Below, piece after piece: positions 7,149 through 16,200 of a stretch of 49,078 nt of DNA. This DNA comes from Methylomicrobium sp. (lineage in GTDB: Bacteria > Pseudomonadota > Gammaproteobacteria > Methylococcales > Methylomonadaceae), in assembly GCA_018333785.1 (NCBI GenBank), contig JAGXSU010000103.1, forward strand, positions 1 to 49,078, in the 5' to 3' direction. Every line of letters starts with the position of its first letter. Positions within the stretch are counted from its first letter, which is position 1. The translations under genes and the position numbers were made by a program. Under the pieces are notes generated by a model that saw only the letters and a program-made list of their open reading frames with translations, was not told the origin of the DNA and ran no database searches.

Positions 7149-7469
7149 CTAAACCGGTGAATGTTCCTTTAGCCACTCTTTCAGCGCGTCGTTCATGCGG
7201 GTTTGCCAGCCTCGTCCGGAATTACGGAAAGCCGCTAATACGTCAGCGTCAAAACGAACCGTGGTTGAAACTTTGGTTGGTGCTTTCTGCTTGCCGCGCA
7301 GTTTGGTCTTTAACGATTCAGGTAAGTCATTAAAACGGACGGCATTGTTGAAATTTTCTTCTGTCCATTCGAAAGTATCAGGATCGGCGACAATACCGGC
7401 ATTGATTTCAGCATCTTCTTCTTCTGAGGGCAGTTCTACAACCCTGCCTGATTTAGTTTTCAGCAACAT
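7149..7469 (-). CDS. brnA: BrnA family antitoxin
   Basis: The 106-residue protein has an acidic N-terminus and a ribbon-helix-helix C-terminus (VSTTVRFDADVLAAFRNSGRGWQT cut here to its core RFDADVLAAFRNSG) followed by TRMNDALKEWLKEH. This is the BrnA pattern. BrnA neutralises BrnT and represses the operon as a dimeric DNA-binding protein. Its start overlaps the end of brnT by 17 bp, so the two are co-translated. It lies at the edge of the prophage, a common place for addiction cargo. Confidence 0.85.
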   Translation of the reverse strand: MLLKTKSGRVVELPSEEEDAEINAGIVADPDTFEWTEENFNNAVRFNDLPESLKTKLRGKQKAPTKVSTTVRFDADVLAAFRNSGRGWQTRMNDALKEWLKEHSPV

Positions 7470-7722
7470 AACGTTTTACCTCTCTGGAGTTAGCCTTTCT
7501 CAGGCTGATGATACGTTTTACGTCATTACGCAGGGTGTAGACCAAACAATACAGGCGTGTTCCGATCAAGCCAAAGGCACAATAGCGATCTTCACTGTAA
7601 TTTTTGCGGGTGTCAGCTTCGATCATGGCGGTTTCCCAGTCGAATTGCTCAGCAATAGAAAAATGAAGCCGGTGTTTATCCAGGTTGATAGCCAGCTTAT
7701 TGTCGTCCCATTCGTAATTCAT
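7453..7722 (-). CDS. brnT: BrnT family ribonuclease toxin
   Basis: The 89-residue protein has the BrnT signature: YEWDDNKLAINLDKHRLHF at the N-terminus, then EDRYCAFGLIGTRLYCLVYT and the C-terminal RIISLRKANSREVKRY. BrnT is a RelE-fold ribonuclease that blocks translation. It is the upstream gene of the pair, as usual for BrnTA. All recognisable family blocks are present, so it is probably active. Confidence 0.9.
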   Translation of the reverse strand: MNYEWDDNKLAINLDKHRLHFSIAEQFDWETAMIEADTRKNYSEDRYCAFGLIGTRLYCLVYTLRNDVKRIISLRKANSREVKRYVAEN

Positions 7723-7730
7723 GGGTTTAT

Positions 7731-7773
7731 TGTAGTAACAGGTATAGAATTAATCAAGCAAAATGTTACTACA
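7731..7773. promoter_or_regulatory. BrnTA operator
   Basis: A perfect 10-bp inverted repeat, TGTAGTAACA (7731-7740) and TGTTACTACA (7764-7773), starts 9 bp upstream of the brnT ATG. It is the natural binding site for the autoregulating BrnA ribbon-helix-helix protein. Confidence 0.6.
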
Positions 7774-7810
7774 TTTGACAATCGCGCTTTCTAGGACTAT
7801 GGTTTCTCTC

Positions 7811-7993
7811 GGAGTCTCACAACTCATCAAAGGCGGAACCCGCACCCGAAAAACATGCGGATTTTTTATGCCTGCCATTTTTTAACCATTTCGCGGATAT
7901 GCGCGAGATGGTTTCAGTTAATGTCGGGAGTAGGCTAATACAAGACCCGAAAGGGGAATAGGCCTGACTGCCCTTTGACAGTTGTGAACTCCC
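7811..7993 (+). ncRNA. Structured leader upstream of the antirepressor, c4-like antisense RNA candidate
   Basis: The region has no gene. A long imperfect stem closes it (about 7811-7834 with 7970-7993). An inner hairpin lies at about 7887-7912 (CCATTTCGCG with CGCGAGATGG). CGGGAGT (7925-7931) is complementary to ACTCCCG (7988-7994), closer to the antirepressor start. Phage P1 c4 RNA controls the antirepressor gene downstream through such short pairings, and similar leaders precede antirepressor genes in other prophages. The c4 assignment is from context and memory, not a covariance match. Confidence 0.45.
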
Positions 7994-8032
7994 GGCACCA
8001 TTGCCTAAACTCACAAAATCATAGGATTTATC

Positions 8033-8899
8033 ATGAACACTATCTCTTTATCATTCCGCGAAACTCAATTCGATGTCGTAGACCTCAATAACCAACCATG
8101 GCTAAGGGGTACCCAGATCGGGGACGCCTTTGGTTACAAAAAGGCAGGTCGTATTTCAATCGATAAACTATATAAGGCAAACGCCGACGAATTCACCGAC
8201 AGCATGACAGCATTGGTTGAACTCGATACCGAAGGTGGAAAACAAAAAGTACGCATCTTCTCATTAAGAGGTTGTCACCTTCTCGCAATGTTCGCCCGAA
8301 CAGAAGTAGCCAAAGAATTCCGCAAATGGGTTTTAGATATTCTTGAAAATCATTCAAGCGCCCAATACGCCCTTAAACAACTCCCCGAACCGAAAACCAA
8401 GAAAGCCTTACCCGGTGGCTTAACGCTGGATCAGCAAGATTGCATCAAGGCGTTGGTGAGAGGCCGCATTGAGAAGTTGCCTAAGGAAAAGCAAGGTGGG
8501 GCGGCGATTCGGATATGGAGTTCTATTAAGGCGAAGTTTGGCAAGCCTTATAAAGAGATTGCGCCGGATCAGTTTGCCGAGGTTTGTTCGTTGATTGGCC
8601 GTCTTGAGGTTTCAGGAGAGCCGTTATTACAGGTCACGCCTTTAGAGCTTGATGCGCTGGTCGATTTGCGAGTGAAGAAGGCTCTGGAAGGCGAATTACT
8701 GAATGCACCCTGCCCTAAATATCACGCGCCTTTGTCTCTTTGGCAGCCGGATAACAGAGTCGGCGCTACTGCCTGGCTGACGTATCCGGAGTTAACCCGC
8801 ATGGAACAATCCGCCAGGCCTTTGACTGTTTTACTCCAGCAGCTCCGCCAAGACGGCCATGATGTGCAAGGGGCAACAGCGGAATACCAAGCTTTATGA
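8033..8899 (+). CDS. BRO-N domain antirepressor-like protein
   Basis: The 288-residue protein begins with a BRO-N domain (SLSFRETQFDVVDLNNQPWL, then KVRIFSLRGCHLLAMFARTE and AKEFRKWVLDILENH). The middle (KIRIEKLPKEKQGG-like segment, then AIRIWSSIKAKFGKPYKEI) is typical of phage antirepressor-type proteins. A structured RNA precedes it. After the TGA at 8897-8899 the same frame stays open for 31 more codons to TAA 8995 and reads like protein (LLDHYHWMLESFKSM). The gene may therefore be shortened by a nonsense change. Confidence 0.8.
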   Translation: MNTISLSFRETQFDVVDLNNQPWLRGTQIGDAFGYKKAGRISIDKLYKANADEFTDSMTALVELDTEGGKQKVRIFSLRGCHLLAMFARTEVAKEFRKWVLDILENHSSAQYALKQLPEPKTKKALPGGLTLDQQDCIKALVRGRIEKLPKEKQGGAAIRIWSSIKAKFGKPYKEIAPDQFAEVCSLIGRLEVSGEPLLQVTPLELDALVDLRVKKALEGELLNAPCPKYHAPLSLWQPDNRVGATAWLTYPELTRMEQSARPLTVLLQQLRQDGHDVQGATAEYQAL

Positions 8900-9004
8900 G
8901 TGTTGCTCGACCATTACCACTGGATGCTTGAGTCGTTTAAGTCGATGTTTGACGCGATGAACCGGCGCGGTTTGAATTTGAATTTTAATCATTAAAGACG
9001 TTTA

Positions 9005-9033
9005 GTGGCATGTTCTAATTTGGAACATGCCAC
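9005..9033. terminator. Hairpin between convergent operons
   Basis: A perfect 11-bp stem with a 7-base loop lies between the plus-strand antirepressor gene and the end of the minus-strand tail operon. Its position is that of a bidirectional terminator, although neither side has a long T run. Confidence 0.55.
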
Positions 9034-9053
9034 ATTGTTGCAACAAACGAGAG

Positions 9054-9368
9054 CTATTTTATTTTCCTTGAAACACGTTTGATGGTGCCGTCTGCTTGAT
9101 GTCGTTCCCAATGGCACAATAGAACCTGTTTGGTTTTTAAAAAGGCTTCCATATCGTTGATGTTTTGATGGGTAATACGCCCAAATGCCCCAGTGGCGTG
9201 ACCTTCGCGGCTGTCGGTGCTGATGACTAACGAACCGTGATAAGGCGGCAGCTTGTCGGGGTGCAATGTCGTGTCAATGGCATCAGGATAGAGCCTAACC
9301 AAGTAGCGGCCTTTGTCATAGGAGCATTCTATACAAAGACTTTCGAAGTAAGCTGTTGATCGATTCAT
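9054..9368 (-). CDS. Hypothetical protein at the end of the tail operon, 104 aa
   Basis: Unrecognised soluble protein (MNRSTAYFESLCIECSYDKG). Its start overlaps the stop of the preceding tail gene as TAATG, so it is probably translationally coupled and co-expressed late. The segment VLLCHWERHQADGTIKRV suggests a small folded domain. A tail-associated or host-interaction role is possible, but nothing in the sequence fixes it. Confidence 0.65.
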   Translation of the reverse strand: MNRSTAYFESLCIECSYDKGRYLVRLYPDAIDTTLHPDKLPPYHGSLVISTDSREGHATGAFGRITHQNINDMEAFLKTKQVLLCHWERHQADGTIKRVSRKIK

Positions 9369-11533
9369 TAAATAACTATCTCACTTTGTGTCAGGTTGGG
9401 CGCTTCTCCTTCGATGCGCCCTGCCCTGATGTAGTATTTATTCCCCGTTGTTCCTGTTCCTCTTACCCGCACGACTCCCCCATCTAATAAGGTTATCAAA
9501 CTGGTTGTTCCATCGGTGCTTGATAGCGTACCGACAAGCAGCGGATCGCGGGGTAGCAGTTCTTTGAATAATGCCCAGGTATTCGGGGTTTCTTCTCCTA
9601 TTTGCAATGTTTGCCGGACGGTGCCCAGTGTGGCATCGATGCTGACGGCGTTGATGATGCCGCGTACCTGGGCGCTGTCGATGGTGGCTTGAATGAGCCA
9701 GCCGACTTGAGCCAGCGGGAATTCATCACCGTCGAACGGCAAAGTGATGGATTGAATAGCGGGCTGGGTGTAATGGCCTGCGAGAATTCTTTCCCCTAAG
9801 GCACGGGCGGCAACAACGTCTGTTATCAAGCTGTTGCTGACTGTTTGGGCCAGCCTTGCGCCGTCTGTTGAATTAAGCCGACACCAACCAATCACGCCGC
9901 CGATTTCTCCCCCATGCACGTAAACACCGTTAGCCTGGTAGGGCACAACGGGTCGTTGAGTCAATGCGATGATTGCCGCCTCCGGAATGATCAGATCCGG
10001 AGCGGACAGAGAGAATTGCCAAGGTAAAACCGGGTAACGCGGCATCATGGTTAAGCTTTGTCCGGTCTGGCTGGGCACGAGCATAGCGCCGATATCGCGG
10101 GCGATACTGCTTAATACTTGAATGGGTGTTTGACCGCTAAACGTAAATGCACCATTGGCCACAATCCAGGTCGGGCACTGCCAGTTAAGTGACCAGCCCA
10201 GCGGCAACTGAAGTTCGGCGATTTGTTGCACGGTCAATTCACTGGCTTGTGTAGCGCTAGAAGGTTGTTCGTACGGTTGGCCCAGTAGGGCGGAAAGTCC
10301 GCGTCCGGAGAGCGTGATAGAGTGACTGGCAAACTGCCTGCTGTGCTCGATGCGTTCGACAATGACATACCATTGTGCGCCGTTGACGTTGACAATCAAT
10401 TGTACGGGATCGCCGTTGGGCGGTTGCTGGACCAATGAGAGCGCGGCTTTGTCTGCCAATTGGCCGCGAAACTGCCAGGTATAGGCGTCGGCATCCAAGG
10501 ACAGGCTGACCGATGACATCGGCACGGGGGTTAAGTCTAATAATGTGACGGTAATCTCATGCTGCATGATGTAGTTCGCCTGGTCTGGAATGGTGTAGGT
10601 AATGTGGTCAGGGTTAACCGGTGGCGGATCGCGGGGCGGATCAATGCTAATCAGTGACTTGCCGGGTAGCGGCCGCATGGCGTCTTGTACTGTCGCGCAT
10701 TGGCGTTTATGCAAGGGCGTGGCGTATTGGAATAAGCTCTTGTTTATATGCCGGATGCCGCCGAGTTGTTGATTCTCCAGCAAATAGACTTCCGGAACGG
10801 TATAGGGCCAAATAAAGGCCGTTTCGGGCGTGTAGGTTTCAGCATTAAAAACAAACGAGGTCCCTGGCGTGTAATTGTAGGGGGGCGCGGGATCGTCATA
10901 GGCGATACGAATAAAGTCATGGATAGTCCGGCTTGAATCTTCAATCGAATGCTGCGATTCGGTGCGGGTAAAAACAACCCAATCGAAGGCGGCAAGCGCT
11001 ATATAGCTGAGCCATTGTGTGTTATCGACGGTACCGCATTTTTTAATATGCAGTTGGGGCAGCTGCTCGACCGGTGAACACCAGGCATCTATTAACGGCT
11101 TGCCCTCATCGATGAGGCTGCTTTGCGCGTGATACGTGAGTAAGGTTTGATCAACCGGAACGGCGTTTTGGTGGCTGGCTGGCGTTGCCGGGTCTCTGGA
11201 CGCGTGAACCGGTGATAGCGATTGCAGGCCTTGATTGCGCGAAATAGCGGTTTTGGTGAAACGTTTTTGGGTGTCTTCTGCCGGAGCAAACAGCCGATTG
11301 ACCGTCAGCCGGGTAACGTTGGGATCAAAGTCACCCAGGATGACGCCGGTAAATAACGGCAAGGTGCCGCCAATGACACCGGCAGCACCGTCATTGACAC
11401 CGAGTAAATAGCCGGTAAACAACGGCAAGGTGCCGCTGATCGTGCCGATAGGGTTGAGGTTAAAATTAAACGCGGTCTGGGGCGTATACGGTGCGCCATC
11501 AAAGACAAAAGCGGTACCCGGTGTGTAGCTCAT
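9368..11533 (-). CDS. Tail tip / baseplate-like protein, 721 aa
   Basis: A large late protein with an N-terminal repeated motif (YTPGTAFVFDG, YTPQTAFNF, YTPGTSFVF, YTPETAFIW) and two SGTLPLFTG/GGTLPLFTG copies. The C-terminal two thirds contain a beta-rich region (MSSVSLSLDADAYTWQFRGQ) that resembles hub-like tail domains. The last 70 residues look like a small beta domain (TTSLITLLDGGVVRVRGTG). It sits at the distal end of the tail operon, where adsorption proteins are found. The exact role (hub, fibre or tip) is inferred. Confidence 0.6.
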   Translation of the reverse strand: MSYTPGTAFVFDGAPYTPQTAFNFNLNPIGTISGTLPLFTGYLLGVNDGAAGVIGGTLPLFTGVILGDFDPNVTRLTVNRLFAPAEDTQKRFTKTAISRNQGLQSLSPVHASRDPATPASHQNAVPVDQTLLTYHAQSSLIDEGKPLIDAWCSPVEQLPQLHIKKCGTVDNTQWLSYIALAAFDWVVFTRTESQHSIEDSSRTIHDFIRIAYDDPAPPYNYTPGTSFVFNAETYTPETAFIWPYTVPEVYLLENQQLGGIRHINKSLFQYATPLHKRQCATVQDAMRPLPGKSLISIDPPRDPPPVNPDHITYTIPDQANYIMQHEITVTLLDLTPVPMSSVSLSLDADAYTWQFRGQLADKAALSLVQQPPNGDPVQLIVNVNGAQWYVIVERIEHSRQFASHSITLSGRGLSALLGQPYEQPSSATQASELTVQQIAELQLPLGWSLNWQCPTWIVANGAFTFSGQTPIQVLSSIARDIGAMLVPSQTGQSLTMMPRYPVLPWQFSLSAPDLIIPEAAIIALTQRPVVPYQANGVYVHGGEIGGVIGWCRLNSTDGARLAQTVSNSLITDVVAARALGERILAGHYTQPAIQSITLPFDGDEFPLAQVGWLIQATIDSAQVRGIINAVSIDATLGTVRQTLQIGEETPNTWALFKELLPRDPLLVGTLSSTDGTTSLITLLDGGVVRVRGTGTTGNKYYIRAGRIEGEAPNLTQSEIVI

Positions 11534-12634
11534 TTAAGTCGGGGTCAAAGGCCCGTGGGTAATGGGCTGACTCAAGCGCTCGACCAGTTCCCACGCATCA
11601 GTTACTGCGCCGTCATCGCAGCGGCCACCGGGCGTAGTTGTCCAAGTGGGTTCGGTTGCGCCGGAGGTGCCAGCGGCTAGGCGTTTGTAGTAGTAGGGGA
11701 CGCTGATAGTATTGGATGCCAGTACCTTGTCATCAATAGCATAGGCCGTGCCTGGTTGCCAGATGTCGCCTTGATCGGGGTGAGCGGTCACATAAACCGG
11801 CTTGTCGGTAAAAACATCCAAATCAAAGGACACGCCTGCAGGACTGCCGCTAACTGTTTTACTACCCACCAGTTCGCCGTCTGTATCAATTGCAAACAGT
11901 TTAAAGTTGCCAGCCACTAAAGATTCCATAATTGAACCGCTGACCTGGCGCTTTGCGGCTGCATAGTGGGCGGCAATGCGCGCTGCTGACAGGACGTAGT
12001 CATAAATGGCCAAATTGGATAAAATGCCTTGCGGTGGGTTGCCGGTTTGAATAGAAGACCCTGTTCCTGAAGGGTTTGCGCCGATCATCAACGAGACGTT
12101 ATTGCCGTAACCCAGCACATGACTCGCGCCGCTGTCTCGCGTAAAAATCAAAGCGCCATCAATGTAATGTCTAACATAGCGTCCATCAAAGGTGGTGACC
12201 ATGTGCCTAGGGCGATTGATAGTTGGAAATGCAGTTCCTGCGTTCGCTATGTAAGCGCCATTTTTCCAAATATTAGCATCTATGTAGCCCGCATTAACAT
12301 ACTGCGCATACCCACCGCTCTCGACTTTCGATAAGGAAAATCCTACGCCTGCTTCAGGCCGCATATAGGCCCAGCATTCCATCGTCACATAACTGAAATT
12401 GAAATAGGCCTCGTAATTACGAAAGGCATACTGCTGGTTGCCGTTAAAGTAAATACTTCTGTTTGAAAGCGTTTTATACAAAGGCGGCTGTCTCAGCCAA
12501 GGGCCATTGGTGTTAATCAACGTCATCGTCTTATTGTTGCCGCTGCTATCGGCAGCACTTAATCCGGACGCTTCGTTTAGCTTCCAATAGCCTTTTGGGT
12601 TGTCCGCCAATACTTCTTCGTCGTAAGTCATCAC
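11534..12634 (-). CDS. LamG/concanavalin-like domain tail protein
   Basis: The 366-residue protein has an N-terminal LamG-type jelly roll: NPKGYWKLNEASGLSAADSS, then RSIYFNGNQQYAF, VTMECWAYMRP and HMVTTFDGRYVRHYIDGAL. These are the usual landmarks of laminin-G-like domains. The C-terminal part is a separate beta-rich region with a carbohydrate-binding-like stretch (DIWQPGTAYAIDDKVLASN). It likely binds a cell-surface glycan during adsorption. Its ATG overlaps the end of the preceding gene. Confidence 0.75.
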   Translation of the reverse strand: MMTYDEEVLADNPKGYWKLNEASGLSAADSSGNNKTMTLINTNGPWLRQPPLYKTLSNRSIYFNGNQQYAFRNYEAYFNFSYVTMECWAYMRPEAGVGFSLSKVESGGYAQYVNAGYIDANIWKNGAYIANAGTAFPTINRPRHMVTTFDGRYVRHYIDGALIFTRDSGASHVLGYGNNVSLMIGANPSGTGSSIQTGNPPQGILSNLAIYDYVLSAARIAAHYAAAKRQVSGSIMESLVAGNFKLFAIDTDGELVGSKTVSGSPAGVSFDLDVFTDKPVYVTAHPDQGDIWQPGTAYAIDDKVLASNTISVPYYYKRLAAGTSGATEPTWTTTPGGRCDDGAVTDAWELVERLSQPITHGPLTPT

Positions 12635-13047
12635 CCACCCCCGGACGTCAAAGACCCACCTAGCGGATCAATCAAGCCACCGGCCAAAACCGCCAGCGTA
12701 TTGAAGCGAAGCAGGGCATCGGAAGCTGACACGCCACAGTCACCGTCCATAACAAACGCGCCGGAACCGTCTTTAATCCGTGCCCAGGCAATTGTTCCGG
12801 TTTCATCGGCGGCAACATCGCCAGCGATGGCGGCAAAGGTCAAAACGCCGTTAGCAATGGTTCCGGAAGGTTTGGCCAAGGTCCAGGTACCCAATAAGGT
12901 TTGAGTGGTGATGGCTTCGCCTCCGGAAAGCGGTTGTGGTGCGGTATAAAATTCAATCGTAGCCGGGTTGGTGTCGGCATCAAACGCGTTCAGCAGCACT
13001 TGCAGTGAGGCATTGCGCAACGCCAACGGCAATTTAACATTCATCAA
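12631..13047 (-). CDS. Tail-associated hypothetical protein, 138 aa
   Basis: A beta-rich small protein (LPLALRNASLQVLLNAFDAD, then TIEFYTAPQPLSGG) ending in a glycine/serine tail. It is coupled to its neighbours by ATGA-type overlaps at both ends (12631-12634 and 13044-13047), so it is part of the tail operon. The pattern resembles phage proteins found beside fibre genes, but I cannot assign a role. Confidence 0.7.
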   Translation of the reverse strand: MMNVKLPLALRNASLQVLLNAFDADTNPATIEFYTAPQPLSGGEAITTQTLLGTWTLAKPSGTIANGVLTFAAIAGDVAADETGTIAWARIKDGSGAFVMDGDCGVSASDALLRFNTLAVLAGGLIDPLGGSLTSGGG

Positions 13048-13241
13048 GCAACCTCGGGGTATTTTCCCCAGTTTTTACAGGTTTTACAGGTTTTAGCGTA
13101 GTCATTCCATGCGGGAGCCAGTTTAAACGTCTTGGATTCTTCTGGCTTCGGCTCGTAAACCGGCGGCGGCATCACCCATAGATTGATGGGCGGTAGCTTC
13201 AATTCCGGCCAATCAATTTGCCTATGGCGTGTCGATGTCAC
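13044..13241 (-). CDS. Small tail-operon protein, about 65 aa
   Basis: The frame ends with an ATGA overlap onto the 12631-13047 gene. It reads IDWPELKLPPINLWVMPPP, then a CKTCKNWG motif near the end. I chose GTG 13241, which follows GGA; ATG 13274 is the alternative and would overlap the big upstream gene by 53 bp. Two cysteines (CKTC) suggest metal binding or disulphide use. No family is recognised. Confidence 0.55.
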   Translation of the reverse strand: MTSTRHRQIDWPELKLPPINLWVMPPPVYEPKPEESKTFKLAPAWNDYAKTCKTCKNWGKYPEVA

Positions 13242-16200
13242 CGCGAAATTCCAGACAAAAGGTATAGTCCTCATCAGCAGCGGGGCCTTGGGCAATGGCC
13301 TGGATAATCCAGGTGGGCGCATTGGCGCCAAAGGTGTTAAACCTGAGCACGTTACCGGATGACCAGCCGGACCCCCAACCGTCTTTCGGAATGGTGAAAT
13401 ACGGCTGTCCGGTGTTCGGGTTGATCGGGGCAATATTGCCGGTAATGGTGACGCCGGTGAGTATCTGCCCGACGTTTTGCCCTACAACGTTTAAGGCACT
13501 GCCACTGGTGAAGATCAACGCCCATTTTTCTTGAATACAGGAGGCGTTATCGACTTGAATCGGGTATTGCGTGTTGTTGTATTGGGCTGCCACACCTGAG
13601 CCTATGACGCTATCACTCCAGACATTCGTCCAGGTTTGTTGGTCGAAGGGAATCGACGTCCGCGCATACAGATCGCCAAAGATGATGGCATTGGCCACCA
13701 ACGTATCATTAGCAGGAAAGACATGAGTTATCGGCTGCGACAGGGTCAAGGTGCCGTTAATCTGCACATCGGTACAAACGGCCATATCCTCGATGCGGTC
13801 GGTAATGGTCAAGGGCTGCGAAACACCGGCCAAATTACCCCAGGTAATTACGCCAGTATCGAGGTTGGTCGCGTATTTGTCGGTTGGCAGGGGATTACCG
13901 CCCGCGTCCCGCACTTGCACCTTGGCAATACGGACCCGGCCTAAGTTGGTGGTGCCGCCACTGGTAAAGGTGCCGATCGTGGTTTGATCGTTGAGCACAA
14001 CCAGCACATCACCGGGCGCATAAACCGGAACCCGGCCATCTGCAGGCAAACGGACCGGATCAAGCCCCAGAATGGTAGCCGACAGTGGTAAATAGGTATA
14101 AGACACCGCATTGACTAAGATCGTATCGGCAAAGACATGACGCGGTTTAAAGATTTGCCCGGAATAAACTGCGGTTGGATCGTACCAGGGCTGTGCTTCG
14201 TTACCTGCTGCAGCTATCCAATCACCAAAGGTGAGATTAATCACCCCGGTTTCGTATTCGATGTAGCCGTACATGTCCGCCGTATCAATCGTGCCGTCAG
14301 GTCCAGCGGTGGCTGTGATCTGTCCGCCACCGTCCGCCGGAACTGCGCGAATTTGAATCGATTGCGGCTTGACGGGGGCAGCAGGCAAGCGGAACACGGC
14401 TTGCTGAACCGGCTCAAAGTTCATCGTAGTGACTAAGGCGCGTAAGGTAATGGCCGGACTTGCGCCGGTTAGCCAATTGGTTAACGTGGCAATGCCTGTG
14501 GTGTAATCGAGAGTTCCAGCTAAGGTGGCTGACCCGTTTTCACGGTTGACGCCGTAATAAAGCTGGCCTAACCGATCAATGTAAGTGCGCCCGCCAAACT
14601 CGAACAACACGGATCCGGCGACAATGGTTTCGGCGTAACCCGGTGTTAAATCCAATTCCAATTCGGTCAGCGTTAACGTTTCACTGGCACTGGAGCCAGC
14701 GGCAGCGGTGCGGTATTGCACAGCAAACGCCGCCGGTATAGCGGTATTGGCGGTTTTGTTAACGTAGGTGGTGCGGTTGCCGACATTGATTTCCCAGGGC
14801 GATTTCAATAATTTCTTGCGGGCATTGGTCAATACCGCTTCTTTATAGGTAACGGCCTCTGTCGGATTAAAGCTCACTTCGCCGGTTGCGTAGTTGATCG
14901 TTGAACTACGTCCGCCGCGCAAAGCCCCGGCAGCATTATCAACGTCACGCTCATTGATGACGCCTTCCTCAACCGGCAATTGCACGGAGCCGAACGCGGC
15001 AGGGGCAGCGCTCCAACTGTTTAACCAGGCGATTTCAAGCGAGCCGGGCACGATGTTGGTATCACCCAAGCTCAATGTCACAACTGATCCGGCAGTGCCA
15101 AAACTGGAAATGGTTTTGCTGATCTTGGCGCCGTAGCTGTAATTGATGGTGAAGGTGGTACCGCCCAGCGGCAAGGTAGTCGGCGTAAAGGCCAGTTCAC
15201 CGGTAGCGAAGTTAAGTGTTCCGGTACCGTAGCCGCTCAATATACCGGCTGCGTTACATGTTAGGGTTCTGGCGCTGCCGTCATTCCAGGTCACCGTCAA
15301 GGTGCTGGCATCGATGCCGCTGTTCGTCAGGGTCCTTTTGATTAACAAAGGACCTGGTGCAATGTTGGACCGGTTGAAAAAGTCCGCCTTATTGCCCCAA
15401 CTGAAAATAATCTCACTGTCGACATCGGGCAAGGCTGCCAACGTGACGCTGACTGAACCCGACACATAATTGACCGTGCCGGAACCTATACCGGACTCCG
15501 TACCCAATAAACCGCCTGAACCGTTATCGTTGAGTTCGTACCACTTATTGAGCGCTCTAAAGCTGACTTTTAACGCGCCGGGTTCCGGTGGCGGGATGAT
15601 GCTGAATACCCAGACATAACCGCGATTGGCGGCAGTCACGGGAATAGAGCCGGTATCGGCCAGCCTGATCGGTGCGGCAGCCGGTCTAAACGTAACCGTT
15701 TTGGAGCCGCTGTAAGTGGGCGAAGTTGCGCCAAAGGTAAGTATGCCTTGTGCGTAGGCGATAGAACCGACGGTGGTTTCACCGATTTTGATCTGGCCCC
15801 CGACATCCACTAAGGTACCGCCCGAAACGGGAATGGACAAGGTGCCCGGCAAACACGGCGAACCAAGATGAACATTGCTGTTTGCCGAAAAGGTTACGCT
15901 GGTGGTAAAGCTGACGGTGTTTTGGGCTGCATCGAACACCGGCAAAGCTAAGCCACCGGCAGCAACATCGACCAGGGCAACCTCAGACTGAGAAGCCGGG
16001 ACCACTTGCGAGTAGACCGAATCGACCTTGATGGAAAAGTCATTGATCGCGGCGGCTTGGGTTAACGGTCTGGCACTGTAATAGCGGGCGGCATTGGCCA
16101 CGACGGTTCTAAAAATTTTGGCCGATGGGCTGATCGTATCCAGCCGACTTATTTCAGCACCGACAAAATCACGGGTTAACACGTCCGATATTTCAATATT

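Noticed and set aside
7817-8014. Minus-strand frame of 65 codons upstream of the antirepressor
   Set aside because: It is antisense to the structured leader and its openness follows from the inverted repeats; no start signals.
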